From contig NXFV01001972.1 of NCBI GenBank assembly GCA_002803225.1, positions 17,526-81,525 of the forward strand: a stretch of 64,000 nucleotides of DNA. Direction: 5' to 3'. This DNA comes from Gamarada debralockiae (taxonomy: Eukaryota > Ascomycota > Leotiomycetes > Helotiales > Hyphodiscaceae). This document shows, piece after piece, positions 11,812 through 23,800 of this stretch. Numbering within the stretch: position 1 is the stretch's first letter; each line of letters starts with the position of its first letter. Below the pieces are notes generated by a model. The model was not told the origin of the DNA, did not search any database, and saw only the letters and a list, made by a program, of their open reading frames with translations. Made by a program: the position numbers and the translations under genes.

Positions 11812-13418
11812 TGGTGGCTCTGCTGGTGGGTGTGTATAGTAGGTTGGGTGAACGGGGCTTTTTCATAGATGCGGCTATTGGCGGTTAATGAATGAGCTTA
11901 TACCCAATCGCCTTCCTTACTCTCTTTTAATCCTGCAAAAGCTATCGATATCCCCAAGTGGTTCTTCCCCAGCCTTGTGAATTGCATGCCTCGCAATTCC
12001 TACCTCGCATTCATACCCGTTAGCCAACTATAAAATCCCGAAGGCGTTCTGATTCTTAACCCCATCAACTTTGAACCTGGAACTTTCACACTCCCTACGC
12101 CACATACCCCAAATCCATATCCCCCAAACCACCCAAACCACCAAAGCCACAACCCCTTCCCTCAGCCACACGGCCAATTCAAATCTACCCTCGGAAAAAC
12201 GTGTATATGTACAAGTACTTGTACAATACGCCCAATGTCGTTGTCGAATATTTTCTCGTTGTCGTTGTCGTTCCTGTTGTCGCATCGCTCTCGAACTCCA
12301 AATCCCCTCCGCCATCTCGGACCCGGATACACCGATCTCCTCCACGTTATTTTTTTGTTGAGTCGACTAACAAGTACTGCAGTGCCTCATAGAGGACTCA
12401 TAGAAGATTTTGGGATGCTCAGAGAATATTTCACCCGCGAAATGGTTGTTCAAGAATTAGGAATGCTTAGCATTGTCATATATATTCCGTGGGTTGTGCG
12501 CAAGATGGCATTGACGAGCACAGTAGGTTCAAAATGACTAGTTTGATGCTCTGAGTTAGAGAAGCTTGGAATCAAGCCGGCAAGCCTACGGGAAGGAATG
12601 GGCTTGATAGGTCTGGTTCTTCAAGCCGTGAAGCATCAGAAGCACGCCAAGCTTTTTTGACTCCCCCATCGCACGATATCTCGTGCCGTAGACGACGTTT
12701 CAATTATCTCAGAGCGGCATGGAAGTAAAGAGAGAGGACGATACTTGCGAGCTTGGGTGTGCATTTTGAGCTCGCAGTTTGGATGGACTCTCCGACCGTT
12801 GAAGTATCTCCAGTTTTGGTTCCTGCAGCTCTGAGCCAGAAGCCTTGTACGTCGCAGGCTTTAGTATGCTTTTGTCGTCTAGGCTTTTACCGTTGTCGTT
12901 CCCCTTTCGCAGTTGATTCATTTCAGAGCCCAAGCTCCTATTTTGCCGCAAAATTCGCTTGTACTGCACTTGTACAGTACAAATACCACAGTACAGCTTC
13001 CAAAGAAATTGCTCAATATCCCCCACCCTGCTGGTGCTGAAGGAACCAGGAGAACGTTCAAGGACAAAGTGTGCCAGTTCACCAAACCAACATCCGTTTA
13101 TTTAGAGAACCAGCTTCGACTCTTCTTCTATCAATCAATATATACGAGAAATCACACCACCATAAACACAGTTAGTCTTACTGACAGAAAAAAGGTGTGA
13201 GTCCCCTATGCATTCTAACAAGATAAATTTCAACAGTTGTTGGGCTGTTTTAGTGACTGATTTGTTGAACAAGAGTCTTTTTCTCCACGGCAGAAGGGAT
13301 CTGGAAGAGGTTCCCTTATCTGAAGTCGGTATGACACCCTCCCTCTTTACCTCTTAGCCTTCAGTATATACCCGTTGCACACCTCGAGAAGTGGCTCTCC
13401 TATTTCCAACTCTGTACA
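11812..13418. other. intergenic region with palindrome and GTTGTC microsatellite
   Basis: No supported gene. Holds the 3' untranslated part of PDA1, an 18-bp perfect palindrome at 12208-12225, and a run of GTTGTC/TCGTTG units about 12236-12290. TGTACA-type hexamers recur at 12960-12985. Confidence 0.6.
12208..12225. repeat. perfect 18-bp palindrome TGTACAAGTACTTGTACA
   Basis: The 18 bases equal their own reverse complement. Could be a dimeric binding site or a chance product; no neighbouring gene start explains it. Confidence 0.8.
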
Positions 13419-13772
13419 ATGCCTTCTAAAGAGGTTTTGGAACCATTATCCATGGCCTCAATAGGTTCAAATAGACATGATTACCACAAAGAACATATCG
13501 TAAGGCTGCTGCAAGCTAGTATGGAATCAACCTATTGCTTAGATAGGTGCCTCCGGAATCGATCTCTTCCGGCTGAGAATCCACCATCTGACATCCAAGG
13601 CAATGTTCTTGAAGCTGCTGGCTACGCTTATGCCGGGTGCCATGCTCAGGCCAGTGGCAAGAGTACTGAACACTTTCTTTCCCTGTTCCCCAATTATACC
13701 ATGCTTTTCATACATGAGGATGGTGATCTGCAATCAGGCCAACGGTTATCAAGAAGCAGACAAGTCCCGTAG
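13419..13772 (+). CDS. small hypothetical open frame, 117 residues
   Basis: An ATG-started frame preceded at about 45 bp by TATATA (near 13365). The product has no domain I recognise, no signal peptide and no transmembrane segment; it carries four cysteines and several His residues. No intron signals are needed. It could be a lineage-specific gene, a fragment, or chance. Nothing in the context assigns a role. Confidence 0.28.
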   Translation: MPSKEVLEPLSMASIGSNRHDYHKEHIVRLLQASMESTYCLDRCLRNRSLPAENPPSDIQGNVLEAAGYAYAGCHAQASGKSTEHFLSLFPNYTMLFIHEDGDLQSGQRLSRSRQVP

Positions 13773-15556
13773 TAAATAATCTAACGAGTTATCGCCTTCG
13801 TTGAAATGAAATAGCGTTTGGGTATACAGTGTCATGCATATTGAATGTATGATGAGAAGAAGCTGCTCTAACACATTTCATGACAAAATGTAGCATGAAG
13901 GTAGGGCTGTGAACCAGCAGATAAAAAAAGACAAGAAGCATGAACTCACAAGGTGGTGTCTTGGGTTTAACAGTCATTTTGCAGCAAAACCGTGGAACTT
14001 GTCGCTGATATTACACTGTGAGTGCTCGGCGACCCAGAAGGCTCATTGCCTTCAACGCGATGGCAATCAGAAATTACGATAGGGGCGGTTGATGGAGCGG
14101 GTTTCTCGGAGGCATTGGGACAACAAGTCGATCCGCATCACCCAAGGGAACAAAGACATACGAAGAAGGGGCGGCCATGCTCAAGAATGAATCATTAGTA
14201 GCTGAAATTAAATCGTAATATCAATATCATTTGGGGAACATCGAGTACTAAATACTTGATATTCGTACCTGATAAGCCAGCCCCCACCCACGTTCGGAGC
14301 CGCACTCCAGTGAGATTTCAGCCCTACCTGACGAGGCCCGGCTGTGCAACATTGGGAGGGCAGCCTGACCCCAAATAGGAATTATAGCCTCACTAAAATA
14401 GCAAAATCCTGATCTCGAGTGGTCTGCAGTTTTAAGTGTGGCACCAGCCATATGTGGCGTTAAAACAATACCCAATGAATAGCCATCACAAGGCATGCAC
14501 TTGGCAGGGCGAACGGACGCATGGGGAATTCAAAACTTCGATCTGAAATGGTCCCCGCTCTCAGATGGGGACAATTCATTTTCATTGTATTTGATTGGGT
14601 AGTTTTGGGAGGGGCTCCGCAACTCTTTGCAAGAAGCAAGCATGCGAGGATGCGTCTCGAATGTCGAAGACGAAAGCTTCCTCACCTCCACCGTGATAGA
14701 ATCAATGCCAATAGAACACACTTGGGAATGCCAAAAATGCGCTGTTGCATGTTGCCGCATGTGGGCGCCGCAACTATTTGCAAATGCACACCTCCACCAT
14801 CGCAAATTCGATACAAATAGAACATATCGGCACACCTAGAATGCACATTGATTCTCGTTGCTCGTACTATTACTAAAGGGCAAATGAAATACGGTCGAGA
14901 AAGCGCAGAGGCGGCGAACGCTCTGAAACTTTCCAGCATCCAAAAGATCAAAATTGAATGCCAAACGTCCAATAGAAACCACTGCAATCGAGGTTCTCAT
15001 CGACGCTCAACTCTGAACTCGGGTTTTCCAGACTTCGTGACTCTATGGCCTCGTGTAAGAAGAAAATAGTTGCGCAACATTATATTATGAGGGATCAAAT
15101 GTAAGCTGATGGGACTATGTTCTTACAATATGTGATTACTGAATAAAAGAAGGCTCAGGGGAGCGTTAGCGAGTGCGAAGTTTCCCCCCACTCTCTGTCT
15201 GATCCTTCAGTAATGTTATCATGAGAGCTGATGTCCCAGATTTCAAGTTCGGGTTGAGTGAATGTGAACAGGAAACACGCATTTTCTCGAAGGTTTTCGA
15301 TACTTCTTCCGTCGATTCGACGACTGTTACACCCCTTCACAGCACTGGGTCAACTCGACCACAGAGATGGATTAAGATGTTTTTATTCCAAACGTACAAG
15401 GTAAAACAGGCCTCGAGATCATCTTACTTTATCCATGCAGAAAGAAGTTGTTCGCCGTAGATGTAAATGCTTTCCCTCCCCCCAACGCCATACCATCCAC
15501 CCATATCCCACGCTTCCGGAACGCCGCTCAAATGCCCACCCATGCATCCCCTCAAC
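13773..15556. repeat. intergenic region with an old local duplication
   Basis: No gene seen. Segments beginning CCGCAACT-TTTGCAA at 14617 and 14768 share, in the same order, CACCTCCACC and AATAGAACA blocks, indicating a degenerate direct duplication about 151 bp apart. The remainder is unremarkable. Confidence 0.5.
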
Positions 15557-16624
15557 TCAATCCCCATTACTCATCATCTTACTCCTATACTCATCCTTCC
15601 ACTCCTTACCAGCCTCCTTTCGCTCGACACTCTCTTCCTCGTACAAAATGTAGTCGTCTTCTCCCAGCTGACTTGTTTCTTCCCAGAGCTTCTCAAACTC
15701 CCGATCCTCGCCCCCTAACGGAACAGCCCAGATATGTTCTCGTAATCTCTTATGACGCTCCCGATCCTCCTCAATACGCTGCTCAATCTGCTTCTTATCC
15801 AAGCGGGCATAATTCCCATTCGTCCTTGTTTTTTCCCTCGGCGTATTCTTGAGACTCCCTCCATCTATCCCACCCATCTCAACATCGCCGCCATTCAGCG
15901 GACTCGACAACCCAACAGCATCAGGTAGCGTATCTCTCTCCTTCAGACATTCCTCGATTTCGGCGACGGTTTGAGCGAGCAAGAATTGTTTGGCTTGTAG
16001 GCCTTGGAGGACTTTGCGTACGACTTTCACGTTGGCGGCGCCGGAACCGTCTTCGGGTGCTACGGCGTCGACGACTCGAAGGATGTCTCGCTGCATCATG
16101 CGTACGTAATCGTGGTGGTTTTCGCGGGCCGCCATGTCGCAGAGGTGTTCGATGAAGTACATTATGTTTGCGCGGTTGTTCATGGAGTTCTATTCTTGTA
16201 TTTAGCACTGTTCTTCTTGCTCGAGGAGAGTTCAGGTCCTGAAAGCAAGGACTGGCAATAGAATATGTAAACTTACTCTCTCCAACTGCTCCAAAATACA
16301 ACTATGCAAATCCTCATCCATATCCCGATATTTGACAGCATACTGAGCGGCCTTATTCGCACTCGTAACACTGGCATTCAAATGCTGCAGGTGCTGGGTA
16401 AAGCGAATGCGAACCTCGAAGGGATCCATAGCTCCTTTCTTCGACGGCTTGCCGTGGCCACGATCCGGAATGGGTATACTCTTGCAATTCTTGTCTATCG
16501 ATGGAGAATCATGTTGTGAGCCTGGGCTGGGGGACAAAGGGTTGTAGAGTTTCGGAGGTTTGGAGGACGAGGGTTTCGAGGGAGTGAGGTCTGTGGATTG
16601 ACGAGGCCCGCTGCGGGACGACAT
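15557..16624 (-). CDS. CTK3: CTD kinase I subunit gamma, Ctk3 (CID domain protein)
   Basis: Regulatory subunit of the nuclear CTDK-I kinase (Ctk1-Ctk2-Ctk3) that phosphorylates Ser2 of the RNA polymerase II C-terminal domain. Two exons on the minus strand (16277-16624 and 15557-16189) give 326 residues. After a Ser/Pro-rich head, the CID-type N-terminal domain begins near residue 65 (MDPFEVRIRFTQHLQHLN, then KYRDMDEDLHSCILEQLE) and continues across the intron (NSMNNRANIMYFIEHLCDMA). The C-terminal part has the Ctk3 helix KKQIEQRIEEDRERHKRLRE and a short acidic tail. The gene is divergent from the P5C reductase gene with only 176 bp between starts. The long head before MDPFEVR makes the start less certain than the identity. 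Confidence 0.92.
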
Positions 16625-16800
16625 TTTGCTTGGGGTATATCGAGCCTAAGCCGCTTTAGGTCGAGGAAAGAGCGGTCGGAGATGGCAGAATTGGACTTTT
16701 TGTTCTGCCCTTGCTCTCAGCTTTACTAGCCTTGTCGCAGACAGCCTCTTCATACCAAATTCTTGTATCTAGTAAAATACCTTACTTACCTTCGTTCAAG
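16625..16800. promoter_or_regulatory. 176-bp shared divergent promoter, CTK3 / PRO3
   Basis: The two start codons point away from each other, so this short stretch must serve both genes. No specific binding site can be named. Confidence 0.5.
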
Positions 16801-17925
16801 ATGTTCGCAAACGGATCAATTGGGAAAGATAGCTCGCCTGAAATGACGTTGACGGTTCTTGGTTGTGGTATGTTCCTGGTCGTGTGAGGTTGAAAGTTCA
16901 AGCTGTCGCAACCCGCTTTCAAATACTGCTCGTGTGCCAAAGGTGAATGGAACAAACGGCTAATATTTCACTTTCTGCACCTAGGTACTATGGGAATCGC
17001 CATACTCTCGGGTATCCTCTCATCACTCTACGAACTTCAATCTCCCAAGAACCCGCTCCTGTCGCAAGCTGCCTCCGGCACGTCAACACCTGCTACAGAG
17101 GAAATTCCTGCCCGTCTCCCATCACGCTTTATTGCTTGCGTACGAAGACCTGAGTCTGCGAAGAAAGTCAAGTCGGCGCTGGTGGGTCACTTGAAGGTCG
17201 TCAAGATCGTGCAAAATGACAACGTCAATGCGGTTACAGAGGGAGATGTTGTCTTACTGGGCTGTAAGCCATACATGGTGAACGACATCCTCGCCGAAGA
17301 AGGTATGAAGGAGGCACTGAAAGGGAAGCTGTTGATCAGTATATGCGCTGGTGTCCCAGTCACCCAGATCGAGCAAGCCTTATACGGAGAGGTCTCAAAT
17401 GGTGACCCAGAGAAAGACGGAAAATGCAGAGTGGTCCGCGCAATGCCCAACACCGCGAGTGGGATCAGAGAATCCATGACCGTAATTGCCACCTCCGTCC
17501 CTCCTCTCTCAGCCGACACCTCAGCGCTCGTAACATGGATCTTCAAGCGCATTGGCGATGTCGTCCACCTCCCAGCCAGCACGATGGATGCTTCCACAGC
17601 ACTCTGTGGTTCCGGCCCAGCGTTCTTCGCGCTCATGCTCGAAGCCGCCATTGATGGTGCCGTTGCTATGGGATTACCAAGAGCAGAAGCACAACGCATG
17701 GCTGCGCAGACGATGAGGGGTGCTGCTGGTTTGGTCTTAGCTGGGGAACACCCTGCTCTACTGAGAGATAAGGTTTCCACGCCTGGAGGATGCACGATTG
17801 GTGGGCTCCTAATTTTGGAGGAGGGGAGGGTAAGGGGTACGGTTGCGAGGGCGGTGAGAGAGGCTACTGTTGTTGCAAGCCAGCTTGGGAAAGGCGTTCA
17901 GGGTGTTAATGGGACAAGATTCTAG
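16801..17925 (+). CDS. PRO3: pyrroline-5-carboxylate reductase
   Basis: Reduces delta-1-pyrroline-5-carboxylate to proline with NAD(P)H, the last step of proline synthesis. Two exons (16801-16867 and 16985-17925) give 335 residues. The Rossmann motif GCGTMG is split by the intron exactly after the second glycine codon's first base. VRAMPNTASGIRESMT sits mid-protein, and the C-terminal signature STPGGCTIGGLLILEEG lies near residue 285 with the preceding DASTALCGSGPAF. No mitochondrial presequence is evident, consistent with a cytosolic enzyme. Length is slightly above the usual 270-320 because of a Ser/Thr-rich insertion after the first helix (SQAASGTSTPATEE). Confidence 0.95.
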
Positions 17926-19992
17926 ATGTTGAGCTCATTTTGATGTTCAGTTGGGTTAGAAAAAAGTTGGATCTCAGGGACTCTTCCGAATATATTCCCT
18001 CCTGTGCCGAGTTCAAGTTCTGTGAAGACGTGAAGATCAAGTGATTTTACTCACGTTGAAAAGACGGCATACATTTAAGAACTCGATTCACAGCTGCCAG
18101 TATCCATCAGCGTGACTGGGGAATTGTTCATAGCGTGTCAGCAATTGAGAATGGATCATAGGATACTCAGCAGAGACTTTGCGCCTAGTAGAACTCAGAA
18201 CTGCAGCGACTAACAAACGCATGCCCATCTCAGTCGCCCAATCTATAAAACCTAACATCTCTACGCAAAATTCTTACCTTTCCCATCGCCTGTCATTGTG
18301 CGAGATTCCAAACACATAACTTCTCTTCTACCCACGAACCTGAAGCTTACATGTGCCAATTTCAACAAGACCTTGGTCGTTTGAACTTCGTACGGTCGAA
18401 CCATTCAAGAACAAGCAAGGGGAGGCATGAAGATCAAATAGGTGCGAAGGTCGCCAGCGATTAAAGTGTCGACAGCAACAATCCTGTCATGACGTTGCTT
18501 GATCCCTATTTGGAAAACAGGAACTTACACGGAAGTACGCATGTAATAGGAGAACAGCACCTGGGACATTTTGTAAAATTATTGAAATTGATTTTAATAC
18601 TCTCTGTGTTACGCCATTGGGCGCGGAAAGGCAACGCATGCTATGCTTGAATCCAGACCTGCAGTCCAGCACTTTGCTTTCATCATGCCTTAGACTCCAG
18701 TATCGATTGATATGCCTGTGGCGCACTGGCAATGCCTATTACGAGTGTCGGGCCCCACATTCTACCTGCCATCTGCGATTTGATGCTGCTTGTCTCGGTT
18801 GCGTTGCGGTCACAGCCTGTGATTCAGAGCTTTGGCGGTGGGGTGTTGTTGAGAGCATGGTCGTCTGAGAACGGGTGCGGATTTGCCCAAGCGCTGTCCA
18901 TTGGGGTGCTCAAATATAAGATTCTTTCATAGAGAGGTTGTCTTTTATAGCTGTAGGAGGGGTTAAGGGGACAGGGTAAAGATTCACTTAAGGCTAGATG
19001 GTGAATCAAATGTTTATAATTTTATATCAAGCATTTATATCAGTTGGACGTTTTCCAAGGTCCTGTGACAGAACGACCTCTTACGCACTTTGGCAAGGAC
19101 TGGGATTGCACCTTAAAAGCTTGATAGTTCTAGCTAATAGTGCTCATTGACAAAATTAGACGTTGTGCGCAGCAGTCAATTCCATGAACTGTACCCCGGT
19201 GTGAAAATCTAGTGAAAAATTGTACATTAGATAGGCGGCCAGCGGATGCTATGTACTATTCTGGAGACTGTACAAGGAATCTGGCACTCCTGCCAACTCG
19301 AATCTAGTCACCGATTGATATGCCGCTCGCGACAGCGTATGTCGCTTTCACTGCATAATCCTGCACTTGCCACTATAGACACAAGGACTGGATCTCCGGG
19401 TTTGACCATGATCCTTTTTAAGGACGTGCGAGACTGCAGTGTGGCGTTTGGGTGGTTGATCGGTTTGAAAACGTCGCGATTCTCGCCTTCGACGTCGAAT
19501 TGAACGTGCTGCCACCAGGACGGTTCCTTCAACAACTGGGTCTTTTATCCTACATAACTGTCAAGTACTACTTGCTTATTCACCCACTCAGGTAGCCATA
19601 GGTGGAAAAGGGTGTTCATTCAAGCTCAAGCCATTAATTTTTGGCTCTCGCAGTGTACGGAGTAGTGATTGCAGAGAGGCGTGCAAGCATTGGTGGAATT
19701 TCAAAGAATCCCGTGCATAGCTTGCACTATCAACACTCTTGCGAATTTGGTAAGGGGTCATTCCACAGCAGATATGGTACATATTCTCCTGCTACCATTA
19801 TGCTCTCGCTGAAGTATAAAGAGAATCGACTTCGAGTCTGGCGATAGCTGCGGTAAACGATGATGTAACTAACTGAAGGAAAAAGGCCACTGAGGTTGCG
19901 TGGCTATGCCGAGAAGTAGATTTTGTACACATCTCTAGTATTGATACACTGTTAATCTCCCCACACCTCATCATCATACACTGTATCCCAAC
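17926..19992. other. 2-kb intergenic region with one weak protein-like fragment
   Basis: No intact gene. On the minus strand 19308-19535 a 75-codon frame reads unusually protein-like (WWQHVQFDVEGENRDVF, then LKRIMVKPGDPVLVSIVA); it could be an eroded exon, but I recognise no family. A second frame at 18732-18932 (+) is weaker. Three-prime untranslated sequence of PRO3 and MNP1 must lie at the two ends. Confidence 0.45.
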
Positions 19993-20611
19993 TTATTCCA
20001 TCGTGACCACACCACCCAGCGCCTTCAACGTCTCAATAATCTTCTCGGCCTCCTCCTTCGGCACAGCCTCCTTCATCATCTTCGGCGCGCTCTCAACAAA
20101 CTTCTTGCTATCGACCAAACTCAATCCCAACATACTCTTGATCTCCTTAATGATCTTTGGTTTTGCGGCAGCGTCGAAGGACGCAAGCTTGAGATTGAAG
20201 AGCGTCTTCTCTTGTTGCGCCGGTGCGGCCTCTTCTTCTTCGACGGGGGCGGCGGTTGGTGCTGCGGGTGCTGCAGCAAAGCCTCCCATGGGCATGTCGG
20301 GAATGTTTAATCGTGTCTGGATCAACAGATCAGGCCTTGTCTTGATCTTCAAGAGCCGCCATGGGGTCTGGGAACGGGAGGAATCATACCTTCAAGCTCG
20401 CAACCAAATCGGCGGTCTCCAACAGAGTCAATTGACTGATCTGATCCACGATGCCCGAAACCTTAGGATTCGTAGAAGCCTCCGTAGAAGCCCATCGTCT
20501 GGTCGAAGGATTCCTCCTCTGTGCTACTGAAAGGGGCGCAACTCGTATTGAGGAAGAGCAGCGTAGAGAGCGAACGCAGCTTCGAGCCGCAGATTGGCAT
20601 GATAACGACAT
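19993..20611 (-). CDS. MNP1: mitochondrial large-subunit ribosomal protein bL12m (L7/L12)
   Basis: Stalk protein of the mitochondrial ribosome that recruits translation factors. Two exons (20390-20611 and 19993-20316) give 181 residues. A basic, Ser/Arg-rich presequence is followed by the N-terminal dimerisation helix (VSGIVDQISQLTLLETADLV). An Ala/Glu/Pro hinge (PAAPTAAPVEEEEAAP) comes next, then the conserved C-terminal domain (EKTLFNLKLASFDAAAKPK, IIKEIKSMLGLSLVDSKK, FVESAPKMMKEAVPKEEAEK). Splicing joins LVASLK to TRLNIPDMP, phase 0. Divergent from MDN1 with 218 bp between starts, so a mitochondrial and a nucleolar ribosome-biogenesis gene share a promoter region. Confidence 0.95.
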
Positions 20612-20829
20612 TGTGGGTGGATTGAGGTTGATGTGATATCGGAATTAGGAGCACGAGATGTCTTTTCGTTTTGAAGTTCAACTTTCTCGATTTGGCGCTA
20701 GGGATTTGTTAGCATGGTCATTGACTTGGTCTGTGCGCAAAAAGTTTATCTTGAGATAGCGAAAAATTATTCGAAGTTCTTCTGCAAAGAACCGCGATAC
20801 GGTTGATTTTACATGCCCAACATCACGGA
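20612..20829. promoter_or_regulatory. 218-bp shared divergent promoter, MNP1 / MDN1
   Basis: Intergenic space between divergent starts. An ATG at 20813, out of frame with MDN1, opens a 45-codon frame that overlaps the MDN1 start and ends near 20950; whether it is transcribed is unknown. Confidence 0.5.
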
Positions 20830-23800
20830 ATGGACGAAGAGTTACGAGAAGATGGTCAAAATGGAGTCCCTCCGCATGCGAATCGGTTGGGAGACTTGCC
20901 TGAAGAACTACTGGACATTATACGACTTAAGGAAACTCCGCGATTCCTGAATACGCTCGCGCAAACAGCTCTCCAACCTACGTTGACGTTGAAGCTATTT
21001 ACACAATTCGAGAACGTTTTTGCGGATACATGTGCGAGATGGATATCGGGAGGATCTGTAGAAGAGCAAAATGATTCAATAATACAAGCTTTCGCAAGAA
21101 TACTCCCCCTTGCATCGCACCTGTCAACCTACCTCGAAAAATACCTCCGAATTACTACATCCTCCACTTCCGAGACCCCTCTTCAATTTCCTATAGCACA
21201 GAATGGTCGCCAGGACTCTATGCATTTGCAACGGTCCCTACTCGCCGTTTTCAGAGTTCTCAATTTCAACAAGCAAACCTATGCACAAACGATTTCAGGA
21301 TCGAATATTCAGGATCTCCTCCAACATACCGATAGAGCTATACGATATTTGGCAGTTCGGATATTTTGCATACTGCATTCAGCTTCGGATTTGAAACTGG
21401 AGGCCATGATCCAGCAACATGTTGGGAAAGAGGAAGCAATAATGGGAGACTATGACGGGAATCTGGTGGACTATGGGTTCTTGAGTCTATTCGAGGAGAA
21501 GAGATTAAAGGACGCCCAGAAAATACGACTACGGATGAAAGAGGAAGAAAAGGGAGACTTCCAGGCAATGAATTTAGAGGGTCTCTCCCCTTTGGTGGCA
21601 CGATACACAAGCACATTACTCCCACGACCCAATGGCCATCCTGCGCGACCTTCTACTCTACTTCCAACTGCCACGACTGCGAGAAATATGGAGGCATTTG
21701 CAAAATCGCTGCTTTCTTCCTCCCCAATTCTTCTGCATGGTTTAGCAGGCTCAGGAAAAACATCACTTGTGAACGAGTTTGCTCGTGAACTCAGTGTGGA
21801 CTCCAATATGGTCACACTTCACCTCAACGAGCAAACGGATGCCAAGATGCTTATTGGAATGTATGCGTCGGGCTCAACACCAGGTACATTTACGTGGCGA
21901 GCGGGCGTCTTGACAACAGCGGTCAGGGAAGGCAGATGGGTTTTCATCGAGGATCTCGACCGCGCCCCAAATGAAGTTATCAGTGTCATCTTACCCCTGA
22001 TTGAGCGTGGGGAGCTCCTCGTTCCGAGTCGCGGAGAGACCATCAAAGCCGGCCCGGGTTTCAAGCTTCTGGCGAGCATCCGAACATCATTGAATGTAAC
22101 GGGCCAAGAAAACCCTCCTGCACTGCACATGCTTGGAGCCCGTCTTTGGCATCGTGTCCCGGTTCAAATGCCTTCGCAAGAGGAATTTCGAGAGATCATT
22201 GATGGTACACACCCAATTCTTCACAAGTTCTTACCTGGAATCATCAGCGTTTACGAGCGTCTATTTGCATTATCCCACAAACCTTCGTTTGCATCTCGAA
22301 GTCGAACCTCTCTTGGCCGTCCGATCAATCCTCGAGATCTCCTGAAATGGTGCCGGAGACTTGATAGCGTTCTTGTTGCGGCTGGATCAAAGACCGGCAG
22401 GGAAGCTATCACCGAGGCCACGGAGTACGAGATGTTTTTGGAGGCCACGGACTGCTTTGCGGGAAGTTTGCAAACCGAGGATTCGAGAAGAGAGATCATC
22501 TCGTGCATTGCAGAAGAGATGCGTATCGACCCCCAGCGAGTGGAGCATTTTCTGACATCGCATATTCCTCGATATGACGATGGTGAAACTGAGATCGCTA
22601 TTGGACGAGCCCGTCTTGCAAAACGAAGCAATGGTCGCATCACCAAACCCGTCAAGAAATCACGATCATTCGCCAATACTACTCATGCAAAGCGATTGCT
22701 TGAGCAAGTTGGAGTAGCTGTCAAAATGTCTGAACCGGTACTGCTTGTGGGTGAGACCGGTATTGGGAAGACGACAGTGGTCCAACAACTCGCAGACTCT
22801 CTTGGATACAAGCTGACAGCAGTCAACTTATCACAACAAAGCGAGGTTGGCGACCTTCTTGGAGGTTTCAAACCGGCTAATGTCAAGAGTCTTGCGGTAC
22901 CTCTCAAGGAGGAATTTGATGATCTTTTCGCATCTACAGGGATTTCTACAACGAAGAATGAAAGATATCTTACCAAAATCAGAGAATGTGTCGGGAAAAG
23001 CCAATGGCCTAAGCTCTCCAAACTCTTGCGAGAAGCTCCCAAAATGTTCGACAAAATTATCTCCGAGCTGGCGAAGAAGGAGGCGATGAATGGCCACTTA
23101 GTCGCTGAACAGCCTGCCAAGCGTCGGAAAACTGAATCGAAGATGCAGACATTACTGAAACTCAAACCTCGTTGGAAACGATTCTCTCAAAACTTGGATC
23201 AATTTGATATCCATATCTCTGGGGGATCTAAAGGCTTTGCATTCACATTTGTCGAGGGAAATATTGTCAAGGCAGCCCGGGATGGCGATTGGGTTTTGCT
23301 CGACGAAATCAACCTTGCATCTCCAGACACCCTGGAAAGCATTGCAGACCTCCTACACAGCGGATCCGGCAGAAATCCATCTATTTTACTCTCGGAAACA
23401 GGCGAGATTGAACGGGTACATGCCCACCCAAATTTCCGAATATTTGGAGCCATGAATCCTGCGACAGATGTCGGAAAGCGAGACTTGCCAATGGCCCTTC
23501 GATCAAGATTTACCGAAATTTATGTTGAAAGCCCAGACAAAAACTTGGACGATCTTCTGGGAGTTATCAAAGCATACCTCAAAGGAAGTAGCAGTAACGA
23601 CGATAGAGCTGCTCACGATGTAGCTCGATTGTACATGAATACCAAACGTCTTGCAGATGAGAAGCGCTTGGTGGATGGCGCAAATCAAGTTCCTCATTTC
23701 AGTCTCCGAACCCTGACCCGTGTGCTGAGCTATGTTACCGAGATCGCACCTTTATATGGTCTTCGTCGAGCTCTGTACGAAGGCTTCGCAATGGGCTTCT

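Noticed and set aside
15448..15852. Pro/Ser-rich plus-strand frames at the 3' end of CTK3
   Set aside because: Antisense readings of the CTK3 coding sequence.
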